Shown in pieces: positions 1 to 11,835 of a DNA stretch of 64,000 nt (within the stretch, counting starts at the first letter, position 1; every line of letters starts with the position of its first letter). The translations under genes were made by a program, and so were the position numbers. Origin of the DNA: Kalmusia sp. IMI 367209 (Eukaryota; Ascomycota; Dothideomycetes; Pleosporales; Didymosphaeriaceae); assembly GCA_027946365.1 (NCBI GenBank), contig JAPEUQ010000001.1:248001-312000 (forward strand), in the 5' to 3' direction. Under the pieces are notes generated by a model. It was not told the origin of the DNA. It did no database searches and saw only the letters and a list, made by a program, of their open reading frames with translations.

Positions 1-1036
1 AGTTAACATTAGAGTGAGTGCGGATCCACTGTCGCTGATCAAGAAACTGCTGGAGCAAAATCTGCGGAGCTACACACATCTCGACGACCTTATCTCTATT
101 GGTCAAAACCTCGTTGTCGCTATGCCGTCAACCCTCATGGACGACGATTCAACTCACAATAACTTGAACGCGGTTGCCGTTGAGAAAAAGAAGGCAGCGG
201 CGGAGCGCCGGGTGATAGGCATGACGGTGGAAGCAGCACTCGCAGAAGATGATTTTGAGACTGCCTACTCGTACGTGGTCAATAGACTTACACCGCACCA
301 ACCAGACCCAGCGGAGTCTCCCTCTGTATCGACGTCATCTCAGCGCTTCTCTTTCGGTTCCTACGATTCAGTTACTCAGGAGGATGAGGGCGAGGATGTG
401 GCATGGCGCGCCGCGCTCCAAGCTGGGCGTCACCGCTCGTCACCGTCGTCCTCGCTGAGCTGGTCGCAAACAAACACAGCTGCTCTCACAGCTGCCCGAC
501 CCAACCTGCGAAGATTAGAGCAACGGATGGAGCTTCTCTCACAAGCCTTACTGCTTACGCCGGGTCGCCATTTAGAAGAGGTGTTGGCTGTGTGGAAAGA
601 GTGTGAGACCGAAATGATGAACCTCTTGGCCGAAGAGACTGAAGCAGAAGAGCGACACAACGATGCTGCCGACCGCAGGCTTCCGGGAACTTTCGCCGAA
701 GCAATCATAGTCCAGCCACGGCGCGAAGTCGGCAGAGGTGCAGTTGAAGAAGCGCCAATGGGTCTCTTCGACGTCGCTAGGGGCGCCGCAGCAGCCTTCT
801 CGAAGAGTGCATTCCCTCTACGTGGAAATAATCGAACAGCATCAGGAGCCGAGAGCCGTGATCCGAACTATGATAGCGGACGTGTCTCCATGGACCTCAG
901 CGACTCGGGCAGCATAAATAGCGCTGGCGACGAGCGGGTTAGGAAGAGAGATCAATTAGCTAATGCCGTGACTGGCGGATTGGCCAGTGGTCTGGGTTGG
1001 GTGCTCGGGGCCACGCCTGTGAATGAGCGACAGTAG
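1..1036 (+). CDS. SEC39: Sec39 domain protein, C-terminal part (gene begins before the window)
   Basis: The frame is open from base 2, so the gene starts upstream and about 345 residues are visible. Sec39 is a subunit of the Dsl1 tethering complex, which receives Golgi-derived COPI vesicles at the endoplasmic reticulum. The assignment rests on the typical fungal Sec39 tail: a helical stretch beginning SLIKKLLEQNLRSYTHLDD, a segment ALAEDDFETAYSYVVNRL, a helix RRLEQRMELLSQALLL, then EAPMGLFDVARGAAAAF and a C-terminus ending VTGGLASGLGWVLGATPVN. Long acidic and Ser-rich linkers separate these blocks. No intron is needed in the visible part. The next gene lies about 520 bases downstream on the same strand. 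The family call is confident; the start cannot be judged. Confidence 0.85.
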   Translation, partial: VNIRVSADPLSLIKKLLEQNLRSYTHLDDLISIGQNLVVAMPSTLMDDDSTHNNLNAVAVEKKKAAAERRVIGMTVEAALAEDDFETAYSYVVNRLTPHQPDPAESPSVSTSSQRFSFGSYDSVTQEDEGEDVAWRAALQAGRHRSSPSSSLSWSQTNTAALTAARPNLRRLEQRMELLSQALLLTPGRHLEEVLAVWKECETEMMNLLAEETEAEERHNDAADRRLPGTFAEAIIVQPRREVGRGAVEEAPMGLFDVARGAAAAFSKSAFPLRGNNRTASGAESRDPNYDSGRVSMDLSDSGSINSAGDERVRKRDQLANAVTGGLASGLGWVLGATPVNERQ

Positions 1037-1555
1037 CTTCCTTCACGCGTTAACGTAGTAAATGATTGTTACGTTCCAATTTGGCAGCCGTGCTTGACGT
1101 TTGGTGCGTACGCTCTATATCATAAGTGTCTCACCACGACACACCTCCCGATTGCCCATTGACCTCGAGAAACGTTGTGCTTGGTGGCAAAAACATCATA
1201 CTTGCACTGCAGCATTCCTTCATGTCTCAAATCCCTTCTTCATCGGTTCTCCTCGGCCCCGTTCTCGTGCTGCTTTCGCAAGTCGCTCCTTCCTCAACAA
1301 CATCGCACCACCCTACCCACCTGCAAAGCCCAGCCAGCCAGCCAGCCAACCAGCCAACCGAGTCTATCCGTCCCTCACACCCTCACTTGAGCATCACCAA
1401 CCTACCATCCTACCCAACCTGACCCGACAACAAACGCCCTACACCGAGTCCGTTGTATGAAGATCTCCTCCTCTCCCATCACTCTCCAACACACCTTCCG
1501 CTCGATCTGTCTTGCCTCCAACAAAAATTCTCGCAGCAAAACACCATCAATCAAC
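1037..1555. other. Intergenic: SEC39 3' end and promoter of the small secreted gene
   Basis: No gene is supported. The stretch is CT- and CA-rich on the plus strand, as is common for fungal leaders, and holds a short imperfect CAGC tandem repeat near 1331-1358. Several short open frames here lack any coding signature. Confidence 0.5.
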
Positions 1556-1976
1556 ATGCACGCTCTCGCCCTCCTCGCCCTCCTCATCACCCTCGCCCTC
1601 GGCGCACCCACCACGTCCTCGCCCCGCATCTACCTCGCCACGTCCCCCCAAGCCGGCTGCGCCTCCCAGCGCGATCCACCAATCTACCTCTCGCCAGCCG
1701 ACGGATGCTACGCCTTCGCGCCGGGCACGCACAGCCTGCGCGTCGTGGGCGTCGGCTTCCCGGAGATCCTGAAGTACAACAGCCGTAAGTTTTCTTTTAC
1801 ACTTTGACGAAGGGGGAGGGCGGTAGATTTGTTAACGGAGGGACGTAGTGCGCGTGTATCCTGGTGTTGACTGCACGGGGGGCTGGAGCCTTGAGCCGGC
1901 GACTACGTGTTTTCGGGAGGGATGTGCATGTAGCGATGTTAGTGCGTACAGGAGCATTCAGGTTGTTCAGGAGTAG
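1556..1976 (+). CDS. Small secreted cysteine-rich protein (118 aa, one intron)
   Basis: Exons 1556-1784 and 1849-1976 with a 64-base intron (donor GTAAGT, acceptor ending CGTAG). The start chosen gives a clean signal peptide, MHALALLALLITLALGAP, with cleavage expected near residue 18; a longer in-frame start at 1457 would bury it. The mature part is about 100 residues with six cysteines and no recognisable domain. Without the splice the frame would run 20 codons into the intron and lose four of the six cysteines. It ends in IQVVQE. Size, secretion signal and even cysteine count fit the broad class of small secreted fungal proteins (effectors or cell-wall proteins), but the function is unknown. 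Neither neighbour gives a clue. Confidence 0.75.
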
Positions 1977-2553
1977 GGTTGTGGTCTGGGTGCGCCGTTC
2001 ACATGGCGCCTTGGACTGCTGCTGATCTTGAGGAGGATCACTATCTGGGCGTAAGAGCGTAAGGGGTCGGAGTGCGGATCATGTGAGTCGGGAGGAGAGC
2101 TCGATCATGGGCAGTGGAATGGGCATGGGTGGGTGGATAGGCATCGTATAGCGTTCGCTGCTGCACCTAATCGAGAATACATCTTGCACATCATACATAC
2201 ACAAGCACACCATGCCAATAAAAAAGTGCTTATCTCATCCACATCAATCTATCCACATTGCTTTACCTGCTTACTCTGTCATATATGTACACACACCTAC
2301 ACCAGCCCACCACCATGCACATATACACTTCCCGTACCCGGAACGAACGAATGAACAGAAACTCCGTCGCTGATGCCTTTCAGTCTGCGATGCAAAGAAT
2401 GAATGGAACAGAAAGAAAAAAGGGGGGGATATCTCAACAGCTCGCTCAATGGGGGAATCTCTCGCGTCAAACACATACGGAATGTGGCAGCCAACATTCC
2501 TCGAATATACGACAACACAACCACCTCTTCCACCACATAACAGTTACTTTTGA
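1977..2553. other. Intergenic between convergent genes
   Basis: The space between the plus-strand secreted protein and the minus-strand coiled-coil gene holds both 3' regions. Short AC-rich runs occur near 2190-2340. No gene was seen. Confidence 0.5.
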
Positions 2554-4673
2554 TCAAGCCAACGGCGGAATAGCATTCAGGATCCGCGTCACCTCGCTCG
2601 GCGCCATGGCACTGTTCGCCAGACTGCGCACCTGCGACCCCTTCTTCAGCCGCTGCAGGCCGATAGCCACCTTCCAGCTCTCAGACTCGTCGATCAGGAA
2701 GACGTATTTCTTGCCATCGGCGTCGCGGACACAGGCGCGGAGGATGTGCAGACGTTTGGAGGTTTGCTGGCCGGTCTGAAGAAAGGTTAGTAAAACCGCC
2801 AGAGATCGGATCGGATGGAGTGCCGTGTGAGACTTACCTCGACCAACTTCAACGTCCACGCCTTGACATCCCACTCGCGTTGTGGTATGCTCCGAACATC
2901 ATCGTCGATGAACAGTCCCTCGGTCTGAATCTTCAAAATCAAGCCGTCGGTCACCTTGCCCACATTCGACACAAGCTGTGCCACTGGCTTCGGGAACAAG
3001 TCGTTGAAAAGGTACACGGCCTTGATCTGGATCTTGTCGGGATCGTTCGTCGAGTATGGGCCGCGCTGACTGGCTGGCGGGGTTGTCCGAGCTGTCGACT
3101 GCGACGGCGCGTAGCTAGATGCTGTGTAAGAGGAAGCATGTGACGGCGGTTTTGGTGGCCTCTTGGATGCGGTATCGTATGGGCGATACGAGTGCTCATC
3201 TTCCGTGCCCACGTAAGACTTTGCTGACGGCCTCTCATAATTTTTCTTCGGGGTGAGGTTGACCTTGATAGGGGAAGAGTGCGTCGAGGTGACTGAGGGA
3301 GCGGGTGGGCTCCTAGCACCGGCATACGGATCGAGGCGCTCACCACCACCGATACCACCATATGTGGTGGAGCGTCGACCAGCTGTCGATTCGGCAGCGG
3401 CAGCAGCTTGCTGCGATTTGATCTTATCGGCCTCGGTTTTCAAACGAGCTTCTCGGTCACGCTGTGCGCGCTCTCGCGCAGCCTTCAATCGCTCACTCCG
3501 CTCCGCATCTGCCTTCGCCTTGGCTGCCGCAGCTTCAGCGTCTGCCTTGGCTTTGGCTGCTGCAGCTTCGGCAGCGGCCTTTTCCTCGGCGGCCTTCTTC
3601 GCAGCCTCCTCAGCAGCTTTGGCTTTCTGTTCCGCCTCCAGCTTCTCTCGAATCTCCTTCTCGATCTTGGCTCGTTCTGCAGCTTCTTTGGCTTGCCTCT
3701 CCCTCTCTGCTTTCTCTTTGGCGTCCTTCTCCTTCTGCTCTCGCTCCTTTGCGATGCGGACCCGCGCCTCCCGCTCGCGCTGCTCCCGCTCCCTGGTACG
3801 CATCTTCTCCCATTTCTCCTTCTCCGCCTTTGCTCGGGTTTGGCGGTCGGCCTCCTCCTTTGCCTTCCGCTCCTGTTCCTGCCTTGCCTCAGCTTCCTTG
3901 CGCTCAGCTTCCCTCCGCTTCTCTGCCTCTTTCCGCTCTGCTTCTTTACGTTCTGCCTCCTTCTTCTTTTCTGCCTCTTCTGCCCGTTTTCGCTCTTCCT
4001 CGGCTCGCTTTTGCTCCTCTTCCCGCTTGCGAGTTTCTTCGCGGGCTTTCTCCCAGTTAGCACGTTCATCTGGGTCTGGCTGCGAGCCAGACCAGGAGTC
4101 ATCATCTTGAGGTGGAGGTGATTGGGCGCCGCGTTGCCGATGTTGTCCTGACCATCCTCCATTGGCACCTTGAGGAGGAGGGGCACCCCCATTCGAATAG
4201 CTGCCATGTGGAGGCGGCGGTGGTGCACGTTGGTAACCAGCGCCAGAAGCACCTGCTCCGGCTCCTCCCATGCCAGGACCGCCGCCACCGAACGCCTCCG
4301 AAAAGCCTCCTGCCGTTTGTATCTTTCCTAGCACCCAGAAAACAACGGCCACCACGACGACCAGCACGACGCTGTTGCCACTGCCGGAGCTGGCATTTTG
4401 TGTGAGGACGAAAAACCACTGCTTGACTGTCGGCTCCATCGTCTTCCACATAGCTATGCTGGCGATGGTGGCAGCCACACCAGCGAGGAAGCTGTTCCAT
4501 TGCACCTGCAAACTAGGCAGATACACAAAACCGCCACCTGCCGAATGCGGGGGTATGATGAAGATGTCATAGTTTCCTGGCGGCAGACCACCGGTCCCTG
4601 GGCCTGCTGAGCCACCTGTGGTTTTCGGGTTTGAACCGTGGGGCGGCGGAGGCGGCGGCGGAGGGCCGTCCAT
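2554..4673 (-). CDS. Membrane-anchored coiled-coil protein of unknown function (685 aa)
   Basis: Exons 2838-4673 and 2554-2775, read leftwards, with a 62-base intron (GTAAGT ... TTCTTCAG). The protein starts with a poly-Pro run after MDG. It then has two hydrophobic segments, roughly residues 62-80 (FLAGVAATIASIAMW) and 98-115 (VVLVVVVAVVFWVLG), a Gly/Pro-rich linker, and about 200 residues of uninterrupted Lys/Glu/Ala/Arg heptad-like sequence that must form a long coiled coil. After a Ser/Thr/Pro-rich linker, the last 140 residues form a folded domain with alternating strands, including YVFLIDESESWKVAIGLQRL, that resembles a PH-like module. It looks like a tether: bilayer anchor, rod, globular head. 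The fungal family was not recognised. The antisense frames over the coiled coil are composition artefacts. Confidence 0.75.
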
Positions 4674-5863
4674 GGCAATGTGCGCCCCTCAGGGCGATAT
4701 AGCGAGGACGATCAAGCGTTGCGAGGGGCGTTCTCGGGCCGGAGCGCGAGCTATCTGTATATTTGGAGGGTGTCGGTGGGCAGGGTGGGAAGCGGACGGG
4801 CGGCGGTGAAAAGCATCAGCGGAGGTGGGTCGGGCTGGGGAGAGAGTGTAACGCCTTCTGCTGGCGAGTCAGCACTTCAATTCGCACAGGATGCGGTCAC
4901 CGGGCAGTCACCTACTGCTGTTGGATGGTGCTATGGCAAAAAGACAACGTGTTCGGTGCGGGTAAAGATTTTGGTGGGTGAATCGATCCTGCCGTTGGCG
5001 GTCAGGTCACAGTAAACAAAGGCGCAGGCGCTACCGTAACAGGCTAGTGCAGCTCGCGCTTGGAGTGCAGCGGGTACAGCCGTTGGCTACACCGACCTTC
5101 ATCCATGCAGCCGCCCGCCAACGCCCCTGGCACTGGAACAGGCTGCCTCTGCCCATGATTTTCTCATTCGCCCCATGCTCTCTTTTTCCTCTGCCAGTTC
5201 AAGGTCGCGGGGGGCATCGATTGTCCATCTGACGCGCTTTCTACGCCATCACGCACGCGCCCGCAGGATCGCTTCTCAACGGACGTGGCCTCGAGTCAGC
5301 CAATGCATGCCAACGCGGCATATCGTCATTCGTTGCTCACAAATCCGAGTGGGTATTTTGGACATCGACGCCAGTTGCTTGGATCGATGAGCATGTTTTG
5401 ATTGCCATCGCATGCAGCGCTGAGCTGTCAGACACACAGACTGCCCGCCCCATTGAGCGATTTTTGTGCCGTCCGAAGGTTGAGGGGCTGCCGCTGAGTG
5501 GCACCAAAAAACAAACGAGCCCTCATCTCCAGCAAACGATCGACAGGAGGTCGTGGAAATTTTCGGAACATTTAGTTCATGCCCCAGCCAGGCGGTACTT
5601 CGCGGTTCTGTGTGTAGACTCCAGACCCTGACGTTTCTGCCACTTCGAGCAGGCAAGCCCTGGGTTGGCCCTGCAGACTTGAGCGTTGCCCCGCACGCCC
5701 ACGCGAGCCGTTGCGCTAACCCTTTTTGGCCTCTAAACATGTTCTTGAACATCCATGCAAGGTAACTCTTGTTGGTTTCGTATGGAAGCCACCAGTTCTA
5801 TCTTGGCAAACAAATAGCATGAAAGCAACGACTGAAAGCATTAAACCTTGCCTCGACGTAGCT
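4674..5863. other. Intergenic, 1.2 kb
   Basis: This holds the promoter of the coiled-coil gene and the 3' flank of the NACHT gene. A 158-codon minus-strand frame at 5276-5752 has no domain, signal peptide or plausible composition and was not accepted. Confidence 0.45.
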
Positions 5864-8800
5864 TCAAGACTCGAACATCCAACTTTCCTTCTCCGCCTTC
5901 TCACGATTCAACCGGTCCAGAACTGCGACCCTCTCAAATGTACCTTTAGCCTCCAAGAATTCAAGCACATCGTCTTCTGTAGGTATATAGTGGCCTTGAT
6001 TCCGTATATGTTCCAGAATATCATAGATGTGCTCACTGTCTCCCTTCGAAACCTCTGTGATGATTCTCTTGATGGCATTGACCCGGTCTTCCCGCCTTTG
6101 TTTCAAGCGGGCAAGTTTCTCCTTCGATGCATCGTCTCGTAGTCGGTTCTGATCCGCGCACACATCGCAGAGGCATGCGTCAGACGGTCCCCTCAAGTCA
6201 TTCATCAGGAAATCTGGACTGAGGTTGGATATTATTGCATTTGACTGACTCTTTGACGGTGCAAAATATCTTGAGTGTCGTCCATAGTGCTCGAGGTCGA
6301 TCCCATGTGTGAAATCATCATTGAGTAGATGCTGGAACCTTCCCTGATCAAAGAACCTAACCGGATGAGATTCGGAGTTGAAAGACTCGTGGTAAAGTCC
6401 CACAAGAAGCACTTCAACCATTTCTTCGGGTTCTGGACATAAAATCGATTCCAGTATCTTTTGTTGAGGTAGCGTCCAAGGGGTGTCCATATTTTCACAG
6501 TTCGAGAATAGTGCCCTCTTAATGAAGCAATTGACAACGACCGCTGCATTTATCCTGAAAATAACTTCATAGCATTCCGAATCTGTGTTTCGAGTGCCAG
6601 CTAGATTGACACCAATCCGGGCACCCAGGGCCTCGCCCAGTTCTTCGATAAAAAAAGCTGAACCAAGTACGAATTTGATCGGGTACTGCCTCAAGTGGCG
6701 GAGAAGTAGCAGGAGCTCTTCATTCTTCCAATACATATACCCATTCACAATCATCGACTCTGGTAACCTTTCAAGCTGTGGAATCACATGACAGGGTCCT
6801 GTGATTGTATGCATATATGCCCAATCTAAGTCAGCCAGCTGTAGTATTCTTTGGTCATTGGTGTGCTTTAACCAGTAGGGATCATAAATCAATTTCAAAA
6901 ACGCTGAATCTAGTCTTGACCAGATTAGGTATGTCGAAAGAGAATGAGGAGCGAAAGGTGCTTCGATGGTCGGGGTCACATCGTCAAGATGTAATGCCAT
7001 TTCCTCGAGAAGATATGTTACGCCCTGATTTTTGCAGCAGCTTGCGAGAAGCGACAAATTTTGTTGAGACAAGTTACCCCACGAATTGGCGGTTGTTTTT
7101 TTCTCAAGACAGAGGCGCTTCGAATAGTCCATCCAAATCCGACAACATATAAGTAATGAGGTTAGCGATGCGTGTGACTCCCAATGCCATTGCAGCCATA
7201 TTTGATCCTTGTAGGGTCCAAGTTCTAAACTTGAACGTGGAAATCTGAGGAATCTTCCTTTCCGCCTGCCAGTGTCAATCATCAATTGGCCGATAAGCGC
7301 ATTGAAAATTTTGGCATACACTCCTTCTACATTAGGTTGGTCCAACAGCCGTTGCCCATCTTCAAGGAAGAAATCCCTTAGCGAACGATGGATAAAGTCA
7401 ACTCTGAGTATCCTTGGGTCATCCTCAGCGATATCTGTGAAAAAAGACGGTTTTCGGTAGGTGTCATATTCCACGAATTCGATGAGTCCGGCGCAGTGGG
7501 ACTCAACTTGCCTCTGGTTGTTGATGCAGGCGTTTAAAAATGCTTGGCTTCGGTAATAGTTCATCTTCCCTCTCATCAGCTCTTGAAGCATGCTTCTCGG
7601 CGCTTTCTCGCGACAAATTGTCAAATGAAACGCCAGCATATCCTGGCCAATAGATGTTATATTCTGCCATTCGAGAAGACATTTGAATACGACCGCGGCA
7701 TCTTCACGATAACGCTTTTGGCCTGGACCTAATCTATCCCACATCTTCCGATATAGGTCGTTAAGCTCTGATGGGGTATCTTCGAGGCTCTCCAAGAGTT
7801 GATCCAGGGTATCGCAGGCGATAAAGCCTTTCCTCAGGCGTGTCAACGCTAGGGTAATCCATAGAAAAACGCCTTGTGCTTTCTGCACGATGCGTTCAAC
7901 CAGCCCTCCTCGTTCGACATCGGATATGTCTCTTAAGGTGAATTCAAAGTATTTGGATAGAGTCTCTTGGGTTACTATCGCTAGGTCATGCTTGGTCAAG
8001 TCCTGAAGCTTGATCGAAGGGAAGTTGCTAAGCAAGAGTTTTTCCTCCGGGTCTGGACGGCTGGAAATGCATAATTTTAGGTTTTTCGTCTTGGAAAGTA
8101 TTGATTCTGCAAATTCTTTGAGGCGAAATTTGTCGTCACTTGCGTCCAGCTCATCGAGGCCATCGATGAATAGGATTACGAAGCCTTTGTGAGACTCAAG
8201 TAGTTTTTGTAAAATCAGCCTAAGCTCATCCATCTCCCAATCGTGTGGGGATTGTCGCCGTTGTGCTTCCGGGTGGTTTTGCAGCAACATTTCAACGAAG
8301 TAGTCATTTGTGTCAACCTCAAGAATCTGATGAATTAAAGAGCATAGCATCCCGCGGACTGTCCCATCTACCTGTTTGTCCGCCATCCAGATGAAATGGG
8401 AATAAACCGCAGAATTCGGGTATTTTGAACCCAGAAGTTTGGATGTCCGTTCACTGGAGATGAGGAATTTCATTAGTGTGCTTTTGCCAGATCCTGGTTT
8501 CCCTTGGATCCAGAATATAGGCTTGTCGTCACATATAATCCATTCGCGAAAATTGATGTGGCCACCATCACCAGGTGCATCGAAAATCCACTCGAAGGTC
8601 TTCTCGTAGGCCTTATTTACGGCAGACTTGCGCGCATTCCGGGCAGGAAAGCGGACACTGTGAAGGAGCCGCTCCTTTTCGCGTCTTCTATTTTGAACTC
8701 TCTCTGATGACTCTGCGATTTGTGTGACATGTTGGATTGTTTTGTCGAACCCTATCGACAAGGTATCCTGAAAAACGTCCGAGAGTTTAGCAATTTCTTG

Positions 8801-9418
8801 AAGAAGATCTTTTCGCAAAACATCCTGGAGACGGATTTGACCTTCGGCGCATTTTTGAATATAATCTTTGACTGCTTGGTCTAAAGTCGCAAAACCTTGG
8901 TGCTGTTGGACTAGTGCTGCATCTTGTTTGCTCCTGCTGTATGTTAGCAGCTAGATGGCCACTCTGCTAATATTCGAAGTGGCCCCATACCATATCTCCA
9001 ACAATAATCTTGTTTGGAGAGTCTGCTCGAGCCGAAGAAGTTTCTTATCTAAAGTGTCCATCTCAGACGACCCTCTGAATGCTGTTCTGACGGCAAACTT
9101 GACTGCTTCGCGTTTGCTACTTGCTGGTTGACTCAGCCTCGTCCCGAGTTCTTTCGCAGTCGAGACAACTTCATTGCAAAGGTTCGGAAGTTGTGATTTT
9201 ATTGAAGGCTTCGGACTTTGGTTGAGAGCAGGGGTCGACTTTGATAACTTGGACTCTAGATCCTCCCCTAGACCTTGGATCTCGGCGACTCTTTTGGCGA
9301 GATCAGGATCGATTACCTGTTTTCGGTAGATCTTCTTGCACAAAGAATACGTCTCGCGCGTAAATGTGATCACTTGCATCACATTAGCCGCGATTGAAAG
9401 ACCTGCGAGTGCCTCCAT
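5864..9418 (-). CDS. NACHT-type STAND protein (fungal NLR-like, about 1166 aa)
   Basis: Exons 8991-9418 and 5864-8936, with a 54-base intron (GTATGG ... branch CTAAC ... ACAG; a second CAG three bases on gives a NAGNAG choice). The start MEALAGLSIAANVMQVI is the usual opening of fungal STAND N-terminal domains of the SesA/HeLo-like class; an in-frame ATG 36 codons upstream is less likely. Residues near 285-295 carry the P-loop GKPGSGKST, and near 400 the Walker B VILFIDGLDELD, followed by a sensor-like CISSRPDP. The C-terminal half is helical with no WD40, ankyrin or TPR array visible, so the sensor domain is unidentified. Such proteins act as intracellular receptors in allorecognition and regulated cell death. 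No internal stop is present, and it is the best preserved accessory gene here. Confidence 0.85.
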
Positions 9419-10061
9419 AGTCGATGATATCGTAAGGCTGGTGACAGTCGGGGGATGCTGTTGCTGTGAAAGCTGTAGGTGGGGCAGCGCATTCCAAGGC
9501 TTTAGTCGTCGTGTTATCCTAGTCATGCAGCAGTCATGTCAGCTGCAGCCATCAGCCTCTCTGTCATCAACCATTGGCCCACAAAGCTTGCATCGTAATT
9601 ATACTGTTACACGAATACTGTTGCACAAAGATAAATCAGAATCACCACCGAAATGTTATATGGATAAAGACACTTCTCAATGCATTCATCACTGAATTAT
9701 ACAATGGACAAAAAGCTGCATCCACCATACACGATTAGGAAAAAAATCCACGCAGTAGTATGTTAAAGTGCACCTAATAGCGTTGTCAGCCTTGCTGCCT
9801 AGTTGCGAGCCGATCTAGCAACGTGTGCGGCATTTTCAGCTCAGCCAACAGCAGCCTTGTGCGTCCTTCAGCCCAATCCTGCTACCTCAAACATGTTTCC
9901 TAGCTGGCCGGCAGGATTCCATAAACTCGCAGCGCAATGGAGTTTACTGAGAAAGTACCGACACGTAAACTATTTTACAACTATGAATAGGAATTTGAAA
10001 GTCGAGACTGCGTGACGGCGGAGCGACTCATGTTTCTACAGAAATCACTTCATCGCCTACC
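9419..10061. other. Intergenic, 640 bases
   Basis: This is the promoter side of the NACHT gene. AT-rich; no coding signature was found on either strand. Confidence 0.45.
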
Positions 10062-10620
10062 ATGTCCTTCCGACAGCTCAGTGCACTTGCTCTAGCATTT
10101 ATTAATACCATCGTTTCCAACCCATCCGTCTAACCCCTAACCCCAATCACACCGGCAACAGATGCCCCTTAGAATCTGACATCCTTTCGTCCTCTCTCAG
10201 CACCAAGCTAAAACTCATCTTTCCATTATATACTCTCTTCCCTATTTCCACCCGCCCGTGGTTCCAGGCATAAAAATCCCCAAGAGCCGATCATACTGCA
10301 ATATCCAGCTCAGCATCACCACGAACGCCACCTCACGCATCTATGGCAATGCCTACGGCATCGACGTACAAGTTCTCGCACGTCTGGCACCTAAATAATA
10401 GCTCATTTTCAAAGCTGCATGCAATATCCCCAAACCGAGGTCTGCGACTACGATATCGACCAGACTGACGCTCACTGGTCTGAGTGTAAGCGATGGACGC
10501 TTCTCCAAGCACTTCAGCGAGGATGCAGACGCCATGAGCGCAGTATCGCTTTGCGGCAGCGGCGTGTTGAAGGTAGCATACTTAGCAAGAGGATTCACTG
10601 TGCCGAGATTTGGGTCGTGA
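10062..10620 (+). pseudogene. Decayed DUF4360-like secreted protein
   Basis: A signal peptide MSFRQLSALALAF opens at 10062 but its frame closes within 25 codons. A second frame, one base out of register, runs from about 10108 to 10620 and reads like a DUF4360 protein: a Gly-Asn-Arg-Cys-Pro block, a KLKLIF strand, a central SYCNIQLSI motif in the place of the family's NCQLNL, a later TLTGLSVSDGRFSKHF segment and a terminal LCGSGVLK in the place of SPCGAAGAL. Two adjacent stops, TAA TAG at 10396-10401, cut this frame, which otherwise continues. One frameshift plus tandem stops points to a pseudogene. No splice combination tried removes both defects. The family call rests on remembered motif order, so confidence is moderate. 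Confidence 0.45.
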
Positions 10621-10945
10621 GTGCCGGTCGAGGACCTGGACGTGAAGGGATGTACATTTGCGATAAGCATGGAAATCAGTTATTGTTGAAAGGCGCGTGA
10701 GCAGCTAGATCGGCTTAGATAGACATCGAATCCATGAGCGTGGTGCGAATCCTTCATTTGCAAACTTCACGCATGCTGGGTGCTCCAATAAATCGAGACA
10801 ACCCTCTTGATCCCACTACCTTCATCGAAGAGGCGAGCCTGTGCCTAGCTCTAAATTCTGATAGTGAGACGACCTATAGCTCCAAAATACTGAGATAGCA
10901 TTGACTTCTGTAGCGAGGGCGATGGAAGAGCACTATGTTCCAATT
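10621..10945. other. Intergenic between two relics
   Basis: No gene was seen. Confidence 0.4.
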
Positions 10946-11835
10946 TTATCGCGACCAATACACTATGGCGCTGTTCCAATCGTCATCTGTAAAAGTCGCC
11001 ACAGATGTTATATTGTCGAATATGACGGCACGTCTGAGTTCTGCTGCTTGTTGAAAGAGTGATTCACTATCCGAATTTTCACCAAGGTCCTTCAACAAGC
11101 ATGCTTTCTTCCAGATTGCTCGTGCAGCTTGCGCTTCCCGATTTAAGGCAGAGGTGAAGGCATTGATGGCAAAGTCCAGGTTCTCTCTGTTATATGGTTC
11201 TAAGCTTTCGGATGTAATTTTATCAGACGTTGCGTCTCACTATGCACGCTCCTCGTATCCAGTTCGCAAAGAGTTCACCGCGATGCTGTAATAGCAGTCA
11301 CCGGTAAAGTAGTGCTTCTCACCAAGCGTCTCCCGAATATTATTCAGCGCACGTCCATGATACTCAAGTGCCTCTTTGTATTGCTTTCGTACTTCGCAAA
11401 TGGTACCTATCCTGCGACAAAGATGACCAGACCTGGAAATTGAGTCGCTAAAGGTTGAACATTGCATAATCCAACATGAAAGTCCCCACGAAAACTTACT
11501 CAGAACTCGTGGTGTCATCGACACCTAGAATCCATACATGCTCTTAGATCATTGGTTTGACAACATCTTCGGCATCTTCAGCTCATCTTTGCATACAACG
11601 GATCAAGGACAACGAGAGAGCAGGGAAGATTCTACTGAAATTTGTCCGGTTGGGAGCTGTTCTGTAGGCGTCTAAGCTTTGTTGAAAGCTGTCGGCAGCC
11701 TCTTCATTCTTGTCTTTAGTAAATAGACAAATTACGGACCCAATGACGACTATCCACTTGCTCTCTGAGAGTTGACCATTGTTGATCAACAACGCGATCT
11801 TGAGATAGTGGTTTACGTAATTCCTAACCTAAACA
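10946..11835 (-). pseudogene. TPR (kinesin-light-chain-like) protein relic
   Basis: Read leftwards, fragments of a helical-repeat protein are visible: NNGQLSESKWIVVIGSVICL followed by NEEAADSFQQSLDAYR (about 11640-11790), then GTICEVRKQYKEALEYHGRA and ALNNIRETLGEKHYFTGDCY (about 11280-11420), then NREAQAARAIWKKACLLKDL and a tail ending AIVYWSR before TAA at 10946-10948. That tail matches the common end of fungal TPR proteins (…DFDxLVxFWSR). Between the second repeat and the tail the same frame contains two tandem stops, TAG at 11240-11242 and TGA at 11237-11239. The junction near 11500-11640 is also disrupted or contains a degraded intron. The fragments are in order on one strand, so this is a single broken gene. 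Original boundaries are uncertain upstream of about 11835. Confidence 0.55.

Noticed and set aside
3253..4121. Plus-strand frames of 198-285 codons over the coiled-coil gene
   Set aside because: They are Ser/Ala/Leu-rich antisense images of the Lys/Glu/Ala codons on the other strand; no domain or start context.
5276..5752. 158-codon minus-strand frame
   Set aside because: No domain, no signal peptide, odd composition; overlaps equally long frames on the other strand.
10120..10150. Telomere-like CTAACCCCTAACCCC
   Set aside because: Only two units, inside the decayed secreted gene frame; not a telomere repeat.
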